DNA of 13,517 nucleotides from Rhodospirillaceae bacterium (GTDB lineage Bacteria; Pseudomonadota; Alphaproteobacteria; MPNO01; UBA2964): the NCBI GenBank assembly GCA_002724505.1, contig PBOV01000009.1, positions 6,744 to 20,260 of the forward strand. Direction: 5' to 3'. Position numbers and translations under genes: made by a program. Positions 8,450 to 13,517 of this stretch are shown piece by piece. Every line of letters starts with the position of its first letter. Within the stretch, counting starts at the first letter, position 1. The notes beneath the pieces were generated by a model. The model did not search any database, had not been told where the DNA came from, and was given only the letters and a program-made list of their open reading frames with translations.

Positions 8450-9493
8450 TCATTGTGGAACTAGGAATTGCATTCCTAGCCATCGCCATCGGCCATTTTT
8501 TTCCGGTAGTGTGCAATTTAATCTTGTTCGGCCAGGGCGAAATGCTCTCGGCGCCCGGGCTTCAATTCGACGTTCGCCCAGCCTTTCAATACGTATCTTT
8601 CCAAACCCCGTCGCATAGCAGGCAAGTTGCGATAGATTCTTGGTAGAGGTTCCATCGAACGTAAAACCAAATAGCGGAGGATTATTTTGATCCTTCAAGT
8701 ATGGATCTGTAGGCATTAAATCGCTCACTTTAAGAGGTAGAGATCTAATGGCTAACCGGAACCGCCTAATTCCACCATAGGTTTCGTTGAAGGTGAAACG
8801 GGGCAAATAAAAAAAGTCTGAATTTTCGTAAATTGCTCCGGAATGTTGGCCAAAACCCGTTGTGAATCCAGCCGCACGAACCACCTCATTGACGGCTAGA
8901 CTATATTCACCATAGGGGTAGGCAATCATTTTAGGTGTAATCCCAAGTTCTGCTTTGAAACGTGAGGCAGAAGCTTTCAGGTCGGCCAAGTTTTGTTTTG
9001 CCGAGTTTAGCGGCATATGAAGGTGGGAAGCTGTTTGGCTACCGATTGTAACACCCGCTTTAACCATTTCGCGCAATTGATCCCATGACATATAGCCCCT
9101 TCCCTTGCGATCTAGAGGGTTAGTGGCGACGAATAGGGTTACCGGAAAATTTGCCGCTCGCAGCATTGGCCACCCAACTTTGTATACAGAAAGGAAGGCG
9201 TCATCGATGCTAATACCTATAGTTTTTTTTGTGAATTTTTTACCACTCCGGATCGTTGCGAGAATTTCTGGAATTGGTTTGATACTATAGTCGCCGTCTC
9301 GTAACTCTTCCAAATGCGCCTTGAACTGCTCTATTGTTGTATTTGTCGTAGGGTAACGGCTCTCAGCAAAACGATGATACATTAAAATCACCGCGGATCC
9401 GGCAGCGAGCGCTCGTCCAGATGGTAGCATTGAAGAAAAGGTGTAGAGAATTAAAAATATGTACCACTTGCTGCGGCCTATTAGGGTAAACAT
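8450..9493 (-). CDS. Secreted polysaccharide deacetylase-like protein (NodB fold), atypical metal site
   Basis: NodB-fold carbohydrate esterase 4 relatives remove N-acetyl groups from sugar polymers such as peptidoglycan, chitin or exopolysaccharide. A signal peptide is visible (basic start, hydrophobic core at about residues 11-20, ALA-like cleavage near 30), so the protein is exported. NodB motif 1 is present as SIDDAF with D97 and D98. Motif 2, normally S-H-T-x-x-H, reads GSQTASH: Gln153 stands where the first metal-binding His is expected, while H157 is kept. Motif 3 is AYPYGEY. A C-terminal extension of about 90 residues rich in Arg and Trp (ending near GRWRWLGMQF) follows the NodB domain. 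The gene lies downstream of the dipeptidase gene on the same strand (89-bp gap) and converges on the glucosaminidase. Substrate unknown; catalytic activity uncertain because of Gln153. Confidence 0.85.
   Translation of the reverse strand: MFTLIGRSKWYIFLILYTFSSMLPSGRALAAGSAVILMYHRFAESRYPTTNTTIEQFKAHLEELRDGDYSIKPIPEILATIRSGKKFTKKTIGISIDDAFLSVYKVGWPMLRAANFPVTLFVATNPLDRKGRGYMSWDQLREMVKAGVTIGSQTASHLHMPLNSAKQNLADLKASASRFKAELGITPKMIAYPYGEYSLAVNEVVRAAGFTTGFGQHSGAIYENSDFFYLPRFTFNETYGGIRRFRLAIRSLPLKVSDLMPTDPYLKDQNNPPLFGFTFDGTSTKNLSQLACYATGFGKIRIERLGERRIEARAPRAFRPGRTRLNCTLPEKNGRWRWLGMQFLVPQ
8461..8479. repeat. Perfect 8-bp inverted repeat at the convergent gene ends
   Basis: CTAGGAAT (8461-8468) and ATTCCTAG (8472-8479) are exact inverse complements around TGC, lying inside the last codons of the deacetylase gene and 20 bp past the glucosaminidase stop. 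As RNA it would form a stable short stem on either strand, which suits transcription stopping between convergent genes. The nearest T-run (8496-8502, plus strand) is 16 bases past the stem, so it is not a classical intrinsic terminator. Confidence 0.4.
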
Positions 9494-9520
9494 TTCAGAA
9501 AACCAACCCGTGTCGAAAAA

Positions 9521-9551
9521 AGTATATTTTTATGCCAGGTTTTTAAGTCAA
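9521..9551 (-). promoter_or_regulatory. Candidate promoter of the deacetylase gene
   Basis: On the minus strand TTGACT (9546-9551) is followed after 19 bp by TATACT (9521-9526), 28 bp before the start codon at 9493. The boxes are close to sigma-70 consensus but the spacing is long. A second TTGACA lies further upstream (9568-9573) without a matching -10. Confidence 0.3.
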
Positions 9552-9582
9552 TTTCGATAGTCTTTATTGTCAAAAATCAGTT

Positions 9583-10143
9583 CTATGTTCGTGCCATCAT
9601 TGGTTCTGGAATTTCCGTGTCGTTGATTAGTGGATATTTTTGTGCATTGAAAAGCTGATAATGCCACCACTCATTGCGATAAAAGTCCCATCCAGCTTGG
9701 GTCATTATACCAAGGAGTATCAGACGATTCTGCTGTGCGATTTTTGAAATTTGATTGTTTCCGTGATGAGATTTAGGTGTGAAGTCATCGAACGCAGTAC
9801 CCATTTCGAGGGGTTTGCCATCAGGTGTAGTCAAGGTAAGGTCAACTGCTACCCCTCTCGAGTGTGGCGAACCCCGCCTTGGGTCGGCAAGAAAGAAGGG
9901 GTCGGGAGTGTGGTTCCATAAAACCCATTGCGCTTCCGATGGACGGAAGCCATCGAAAATGCGGATTCGGTAACCAAGATTTTCTGCACTTAAAATAGCA
10001 TCTTTAAGAGCTTTTGCTGCGTCAATATGGAGATAGCAAATTGCGTTCTCATATACTGGTTTGCCAGTAAAATTTGTCGCGGTAGCATAGGCAAGAGATA
10101 TATCAGCGCCAAATTCAGGAACTGTAATCTTGATGAGGTCCAT
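9583..10143 (-). CDS. ddpX: D-alanyl-D-alanine dipeptidase (VanX/DdpX family, peptidase M15D)
   Basis: Zinc dipeptidase predicted to hydrolyse D-Ala-D-Ala to D-alanine. The 186-residue product is close to E. coli DdpX (193) and VanX (202). Zinc ligands and catalytic residues appear in the right order and spacing: SPHSRGVAVD gives H94 and D101 (seven apart, as in VanX), and EWWH gives the catalytic E158 and third ligand H161. The GFRPSEAQ segment supplies the conserved Arg that contacts the substrate. No signal peptide is seen, so it is likely cytoplasmic. No vanH, vanA or vanRS genes are nearby, so glycopeptide resistance is not suggested; recycling of cell-wall dipeptides is the more likely role. 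It is divergent from tsaB across 65 bp and is followed by the deacetylase gene. Confidence 0.9.
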   Translation of the reverse strand: MDLIKITVPEFGADISLAYATATNFTGKPVYENAICYLHIDAAKALKDAILSAENLGYRIRIFDGFRPSEAQWVLWNHTPDPFFLADPRRGSPHSRGVAVDLTLTTPDGKPLEMGTAFDDFTPKSHHGNNQISKIAQQNRLILLGIMTQAGWDFYRNEWWHYQLFNAQKYPLINDTEIPEPMMART

Positions 10144-10208
10144 TGGTATCCGATCTTTTTAAATGTTATTAAATATCTATTCTTCTATTAAACAAACCGA
10201 ATCGGAAG
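10144..10208. promoter_or_regulatory. Divergent ddpX / tsaB intergenic region
   Basis: This 65-bp AT-rich spacer must carry the start signals of both genes unless their transcripts overlap. ATCGGA occurs just before each start in mirror orientation (10201-10206 on plus; 10149-10154 on minus), and GGA in each may act as a weak ribosome binding site. TATTAA at 10186-10191 is a possible -10 for tsaB; no matching -35 was found. Confidence 0.3.
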
Positions 10209-10895
10209 ATGAAGGTACTCGGAATAGACACCGCTATTGGCGCTTGCTCGGCCGCTGTTTGGGAGCAAACGGTCAAAGCCAGCAATCAAAAAATTATGTC
10301 TAGAGGACATGTCGAAGAGCTAGTTCCGATGGTTAAACAGACTCTTCAAAAGTCTGGTTTAAACTTCGATCAATTGGATCTAATTGCGGTGACAATTGGA
10401 CCGGGGTCATTTACTGGTTTGCGGACGGGCTTGGCGGCTGCTAAAGGATTGGGGCTGGCATTAAACATACCAGTTCACGGTGTCACCACGCTTGAAGCCA
10501 TAGCATTTGCCGCAAAGCGCGAACGGTTTTTAAAAAAGAAGACTCCAATTGTTGTCGTTCTCGAATCCAACCGTAACGAAATTTTTCATCAGCAATTTGA
10601 TGAGAATGCCATAAACCAAAGTGAAGCAACGGCTATGTTGGAAAGTCTTATTATTAGAAAATTACCGAAAGGACCGTTCTGTTTGTGTGGTGATGCGGCG
10701 GAAAGGGTCCTGACTGCTTTGCCGCAACCCGAGCACGGAAAAATTATTCATTTGACAGCAATAAAACGGCCTATGGCCGAGGATGTTGCAGAAATCGCAG
10801 CACGCCGCTTTGCGCGACCAATAATTGCAGAGCCTCTTTATATTCATCTACCGGCGGCAAAGATTCCAGTATCTGGCGGAAGGTCTCGACCGTGA
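10209..10895 (+). CDS. tsaB: tRNA threonylcarbamoyladenosine biosynthesis protein TsaB
   Basis: TsaB partners TsaD and TsaE in the cytoplasm to place threonylcarbamoyl on A37 of tRNAs that read ANN codons. The 228-residue product matches E. coli TsaB (231). It has the ASKHA-fold N-terminus MKVLGIDTAIGACSAAVW and the diagnostic GPGSFTGLRTG at residues 64-74, followed by KGLGLAL and the TTLEAIA segment; the C-terminal half is poorly conserved as usual for TsaB. ATG 10209 is chosen because family members start right at this IDTA strand; GGAAG lies immediately before it, too close to be an ideal ribosome binding site. The stop overlaps the rimI start by 4 bp (GTGA), so the two are translationally coupled, a common pairing in proteobacteria. 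Confidence 0.95.
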   Translation: MKVLGIDTAIGACSAAVWEQTVKASNQKIMSRGHVEELVPMVKQTLQKSGLNFDQLDLIAVTIGPGSFTGLRTGLAAAKGLGLALNIPVHGVTTLEAIAFAAKRERFLKKKTPIVVVLESNRNEIFHQQFDENAINQSEATAMLESLIIRKLPKGPFCLCGDAAERVLTALPQPEHGKIIHLTAIKRPMAEDVAEIAARRFARPIIAEPLYIHLPAAKIPVSGGRSRP

Positions 10896-11359
10896 AAATA
10901 ACGAATACTGTAGAGACATTGAGGGCAGTGGACATAGAACTTGTCGCAAAGATACACGCTACGTGTTTTTATGATGCGTGGGGACCCTCTATGATTCGCC
11001 AGGTTCTCGATATGCCGGGAACTTTCGCTCTCATTGTGCGGCGAAAAAACTATAGTTCGATAATTGGTTTTGCTCTTGCGCGGATAGTAGCGGATGAATG
11101 CGAGTTATTATCTCTCGGCGTAGAATCAGAATATCGGGCAAATGGGGCGGGATCACTCCTTTTGACCGCTACTATGGCGAGGGCAACGTTAGAGCGTGCG
11201 AGGTGGTTTTTTTTAGAGGTCGCAGAAGATAATGACGTCGCGTTGCGGCTTTATAGGGCGCATGGTTTAGCCAGGGTAGGATATCGACTGAATTATTATG
11301 ATAATGCCGATGGCACCAAAACCAATGCTCTTACGATGCGTTGTCAATTGCCTGAGTAA
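10892..11359 (+). CDS. rimI: Ribosomal protein S18 alanine N-acetyltransferase RimI (GNAT)
   Basis: GNAT enzyme that transfers acetyl from acetyl-CoA to an N-terminal alanine; in E. coli the target is ribosomal protein bS18. Of 155 residues, the acetyl-CoA loop appears as YRANGAG at 81-87, and the FLEVAEDN segment carries E109, the position of the catalytic Glu in RimI, and N114; LYRAHGL and the later YY with the NALTM ending complete the family pattern. It starts with GTG inside the tsaB stop (GTGA overlap), which supports coupling and the assignment as RimI rather than a generic acetyltransferase. The actual protein target cannot be read from sequence. It converges on the TusA-like gene with 12 bp between stops; no terminator hairpin was seen there. 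Confidence 0.88.
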   Translation: MKITNTVETLRAVDIELVAKIHATCFYDAWGPSMIRQVLDMPGTFALIVRRKNYSSIIGFALARIVADECELLSLGVESEYRANGAGSLLLTATMARATLERARWFFLEVAEDNDVALRLYRAHGLARVGYRLNYYDNADGTKTNALTMRCQLPE

Positions 11360-11371
11360 TTAGACCTGTAG

Positions 11372-11629
11372 TTAGTTCTTATGGATTGTGAGCAGGTGGA
11401 CGATGTTATCTCCAGATTTGCTATCCTGTTCTTCGGGTTCGATTTTTAGCACAGTATGACCAAGCTCCCGGACGGATGCAGGTACATTTTCGATCGGTTC
11501 CGCCCCTACAAGACGTATTTCCGCGTTTTCGCCGGAGGACATTTTTTCAATCAACAGGCGAGTCTTCACGAAGGTCATTGGGCAAACATCCGCCGTAATA
11601 TCAAGAAAGTGTTTTTTTTCTATTGTCAT
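11372..11629 (-). CDS. TusA-family sulfurtransferase-like protein
   Basis: TusA-like proteins carry sulfur as a Cys persulfide for tRNA thiolation, molybdenum cofactor or other sulfur transfers. The 85-residue protein has the TusA fold pattern: D-x-T-x-x-x-CP at the N-terminus with C16 as the active Cys, a following amphipathic helix, and a C-terminal strand ending VHLLTIHKN. The motif reads CPMTFVKT instead of the classical CPxP, so the second Pro is Thr. This form is one I associate with a separate alphaproteobacterial TusA-like group whose function is not established. ATG 11629 has AGGG five bases upstream. The gene is divergent from fur across a 139-bp AT-rich spacer and convergent with rimI. 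Confidence 0.85.
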   Translation of the reverse strand: MTIEKKHFLDITADVCPMTFVKTRLLIEKMSSGENAEIRLVGAEPIENVPASVRELGHTVLKIEPEEQDSKSGDNIVHLLTIHKN

Positions 11630-11661
11630 AATGCCCTAATAGCAAAAATTTTATTTTATTG

Positions 11662-11681
11662 TCTACATAATGCAATGTAGA
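11662..11681. promoter_or_regulatory. Inverted repeat in the tusA-like / fur divergent spacer
   Basis: TCTACAT (11662-11668) and ATGTAGA (11675-11681) form a perfect 7-bp inverted repeat around AATGCA. It lies 33 bp before the TusA-like start and about 90 bp before fur, a position fitting an operator. It does not resemble the Fur or Mur boxes I know, and it has no T-run, so a terminator is unlikely. Confidence 0.35.
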
Positions 11682-11756
11682 TAAGCTACAAAGTTTTGAG
11701 ACTGAATAAGAATTAAAAAATATTAATTTACATGTCCATTTTTAAGAAATTTCCGC

Positions 11757-11767
11757 TATAGTATAAG
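11757..11767 (+). promoter_or_regulatory. Candidate -10 box directly before fur
   Basis: TATAGT (11757-11762), overlapping TATAAG (11762-11767), ends 6 bases before ATG 11769. Transcription from it would start at or next to the A of the ATG, giving a leaderless mRNA; no Shine-Dalgarno is present. The -35 region is weak (TGTCCA at 11733-11738, 18 bp away). Confidence 0.3.
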
Positions 11768-11768
11768 T

Positions 11769-12251
11769 ATGAAAAATCAAAGCAGAGTCGCGGAAGGTAT
11801 TCCCCCCCTATCAAACATTGAAAATTCTTGTATTGAGAAGGGTATGAAAATGACTGATCAACGCCGTGTTATCGCGCGGGTGTTGTCCGATTCCACCGAT
11901 CATCCAGATGTTGAGGAGGTTTATCATAGGGCGTCTGAGTTGGACCCTAAGATCAGTATAGCCACCGTTTATCGTACACTTAGGCTCTTTGATATTGCCA
12001 ATATTATAGACCGTCACGATTTTGGTGACGGTCGTGCCCGGTATGAAGTTTCAGCAGACGGTTCACATCACCATCATCTAATTGATATGAAAACTGGTGA
12101 TGTTCTGGAGTTTGAGAATGAAGAACTCGAAGAAATAAAAAAGAGTATTGCGCATGAACTGGGATACCGGTTGGTTGGTGAAAGATTAGAGCTCTATGGA
12201 GTTTCCCTTGAATCAGATCAAGACGTTCTTGACAAAAACGACGCGAGCTAA
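11769..12251 (+). CDS. fur: Fur-family metal-responsive transcriptional regulator
   Basis: Dimeric repressor that senses Fe2+ (or Mn2+ in the Mur variants of alphaproteobacteria). The 160-residue protein has the winged-helix DNA-binding half (GMKMTDQRRVIARVL, then HPDVEEVY and the recognition helix ISIATVYRTLRLF) and the C-terminal dimer/metal half (HHHHLID, GDVLEFENEE, LELYG). It lacks the CxxC structural-zinc pairs, as usual for alphaproteobacterial Fur. Compared with the pattern HHDH, the run at residues 100-103 is HHHH, and the His before LELY is Glu138; these two positions are ligands of one metal site in well-studied Furs. Position and other motifs (H45, E93, E114, E121) are kept. ATG 11769 has no ribosome binding site; ATG 11844 would remove conserved sequence. 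The TAA is 69 bp before the olsB remnant. Confidence 0.92.
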   Translation: MKNQSRVAEGIPPLSNIENSCIEKGMKMTDQRRVIARVLSDSTDHPDVEEVYHRASELDPKISIATVYRTLRLFDIANIIDRHDFGDGRARYEVSADGSHHHHLIDMKTGDVLEFENEELEEIKKSIAHELGYRLVGERLELYGVSLESDQDVLDKNDAS

Positions 12252-12305
12252 TCGTTCAAAAAGCTTTTCCGGACCGTAAATACACATTCTTTATTCCTAT
12301 CGATT

Positions 12306-12313
12306 GGGAGAGG
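12306..12313 (+). promoter_or_regulatory. Ribosome binding site of the olsB remnant
   Basis: GGGAGAGG lies 7 bases before TTG 12321. It is the only good Shine-Dalgarno ahead of the olsB N-terminal frame, which has no ATG or GTG between the fur stop and the first lesion, and it therefore decides the start. Confidence 0.45.
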
Positions 12314-12320
12314 CTTCGCG

Positions 12321-13131
12321 TTGTTGGCAGGAGAATGGTTGAATGTTATTGGGGGAGTAGCGAGGGTACTTAGGAAAAATTTTCCAATAAGCGCTGGAAA
12401 TTTGATCGTCCGTTTAGCCTGAGGAGATTGCCCCCGCACAGTCATTACACTATCGGGTGTTTTATGAAGAGATGGATGCCAACCGTTCTCTTGAAATTAA
12501 ACTGGTTCGATTTGACCTCGACCGTTTCGATGAAATCTGTGACCATTTGCTGGTTATCTGCGAGGATCGGGGGAATTTGCCGTGTGGCGCTGTTGGCACC
12601 TATAAAATTTTGCGTCAACGTGCAGCCATATAAAATGGTGGGTTTTATTCGTCGGATGAATTTGATTTGGCAGCCCTATTTGATTTTGAGGGAGAGGTTG
12701 TGGGGCTTGGACGCTCATGCGTAGATCCTGAATATCGGAGCAGACCAACGATGCAGTTGCTCTGGCAGGCAATAGCTTCTCACGTTCATCGCCATAAAAT
12801 CGATGTCCTTTTTGGTTGCGTAAGTTTTATAGGGACAGAAATTGAAAACATGAAGTTGCCGTTTTCTAACTTTTATCATTATCACCTGGCCACCGCAGAA
12901 CTGTGTCCCCAAGCGGTGAATTGTCGTTTTGTTGAGTTAAATAGATTACTTAAAGATGATATAAACCCCAGTTTTGCTTGGAAAAAATTACCCTCGCTTA
13001 TTAAGGGCTATTTTCGCCCAGGTGGCTTTGTCGGCGATGGCCCAGTTGTGGATTCACAATTTAATACTGCGGATATTGCTATAATTGTTAAAACTAATCT
13101 TATAACCAAAGAATTATTTTTGGCATTATGA
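12321..13131 (+). pseudogene. olsB: Broken L-ornithine N(alpha)-acyltransferase gene (olsB-like)
   Basis: OlsB joins a 3-hydroxyacyl chain from acyl carrier protein to ornithine, the first step of ornithine lipid synthesis. The sequence is recognisable from end to end but not in one frame. A first part, from a likely TTG 12321 preceded by GGGAGAGG (12306-12313), reads to SAGNLIVRLA and hits TGA at 12420. The frame then shifts by one base: EEIAPAQSLHYRVFYEEMD starts at 12421 and runs on through FDEICDHLLV and GTYKIL to an in-frame TAA at 12631-12633, in a place where related proteins have a charged residue. After it the same frame resumes (NGGFYSSDEFDL, LGRSCVDPEYR, MQLLW, LIKGYFRPGGFVGDG, FNTADI) to TGA 13131. 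About 269 residues if repaired, near the family length. The stop overlaps plsC by ATGA. Two independent lesions favour a decaying gene over a sequencing slip. Confidence 0.8.
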
Positions 13132-13517
13132 ACGCTCTGAAAACTGGTCATTCGTTTGACAACCGATTAAGTTCGCCCATTCGGGCGGCGCTTCGGCTTG
13201 TTGCTTATATAGTTTTGACTACTGTTCTTTTGCCAATCCAGATACTGGCTGTTTTGTCTTGTACAAGGCTTTCTAAATTCACGCCCATAATTTATCATAG
13301 GATCTGTGCATGGATTTTTGGTTTCCAAATTAGGACCTACGGAAGCCCTTCACAAACCCATCCGACATTGTTTGTATCCAACCATGTGAGTTACATGGAT
13401 ATTACTGTTTTAGGATCTTTATTAAATGCCTCATTTATTGCTAAGGCGGAAATTTTAAAATGGCCCCTTTTCGGCCAGCTCGCTAAACTAAATCGCACAG
13501 TTTTTGTTCAAAGGCGA
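13128..13517 (+). CDS. plsC: Lysophospholipid acyltransferase, PlsC/OlsA family (3' end outside window)
   Basis: Membrane acyltransferase that adds a second acyl chain to a lyso-lipid, either 1-acylglycerol-3-phosphate (PlsC) or lyso-ornithine lipid (OlsA). 130 residues are visible. A hydrophobic segment at about residues 21-45 anchors the protein in the inner membrane; the catalytic NHxSxxD motif is NHVSYMD at 85-91 with H86 and D91; block II is starting at RTVFVQRR at the window edge. ATG 13128 lies within ATGA overlapping the olsB stop, so its translation may have been coupled to olsB; the premature stops in olsB may therefore lower its expression. The olsB-olsA order is known from rhizobia and favours OlsA, but PlsC cannot be excluded from this fragment. 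Confidence 0.9.
   Translation, partial: MNALKTGHSFDNRLSSPIRAALRLVAYIVLTTVLLPIQILAVLSCTRLSKFTPIIYHRICAWIFGFQIRTYGSPSQTHPTLFVSNHVSYMDITVLGSLLNASFIAKAEILKWPLFGQLAKLNRTVFVQRR

Noticed and set aside
9583..10143. Glycopeptide resistance role for the dipeptidase
   Set aside because: No vanH, van ligase or two-component genes are nearby, and the host looks Gram-negative; a recycling role fits better.
12428..12724. A 98-codon plus-strand ORF over the first half of the olsB remnant
   Set aside because: Its product resembles nothing known, whereas the overlapping +1 and 0 frames give clear OlsB blocks; it is an off-frame shadow.
1..13517. CRISPR arrays, tRNA or rRNA genes, insertion sequences and phage genes
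   Set aside because: Spacers were read on both strands; no regularly spaced repeats, cloverleaf-like segments, transposase motifs or terminal repeats were seen.

Overview
The window reads as ordinary chromosome of an alphaproteobacterium, most like the Rhodospirillales and their marine relatives, with AT-leaning codon use. The evidence is gene order and protein character: mutS-glnD-murJ-trpS in a row, a Fur of the alphaproteobacterial type without the CxxC pairs, a TusA-like protein with a CPMT motif, and an olsB-plsC (olsA) pair downstream of tsaB-rimI and fur. These assignments come from remembered families; no database search was possible.

Left part (1-6985, all + strand): the C-terminal half of mutS (mismatch repair ATPase), glnD (nitrogen-status sensor that uridylylates PII), murJ (lipid II flippase) and trpS (tryptophanyl-tRNA synthetase, with a clear ribosome binding site). 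A 385-bp gap follows (6986-7370). It holds a possible minus-strand Cys-rich mini-gene and the promoter region of the next gene.

Middle part (7371-10143): three envelope or peptidoglycan enzymes. A membrane-anchored Bax-like glucosaminidase (+) converges on a secreted polysaccharide deacetylase-like protein (-), which lies downstream of a VanX/DdpX-type D-Ala-D-Ala dipeptidase (-). Together with murJ this makes the area rich in cell-wall functions.

Right part (10209-13517): tsaB and rimI overlap by 4 bp (+). A small TusA-family gene (-) converges on rimI and is divergent from fur (+). After fur comes an ornithine-lipid acyltransferase gene (olsB) carrying two lesions, an apparent frameshift near 12420 and an in-frame TAA at 12631-12633, yet still overlapping by 4 bp the start of an intact plsC/olsA-type acyltransferase that runs off the window end.

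No CRISPR array, tRNA, rRNA, insertion sequence or phage gene was seen. The points most worth checking are the doubly broken olsB, a Fur whose regulatory metal site seems to have exchanged residues (Asp to His and His to Glu), a deacetylase with Gln in place of a metal-binding His, and the Cys-rich mini-ORF.
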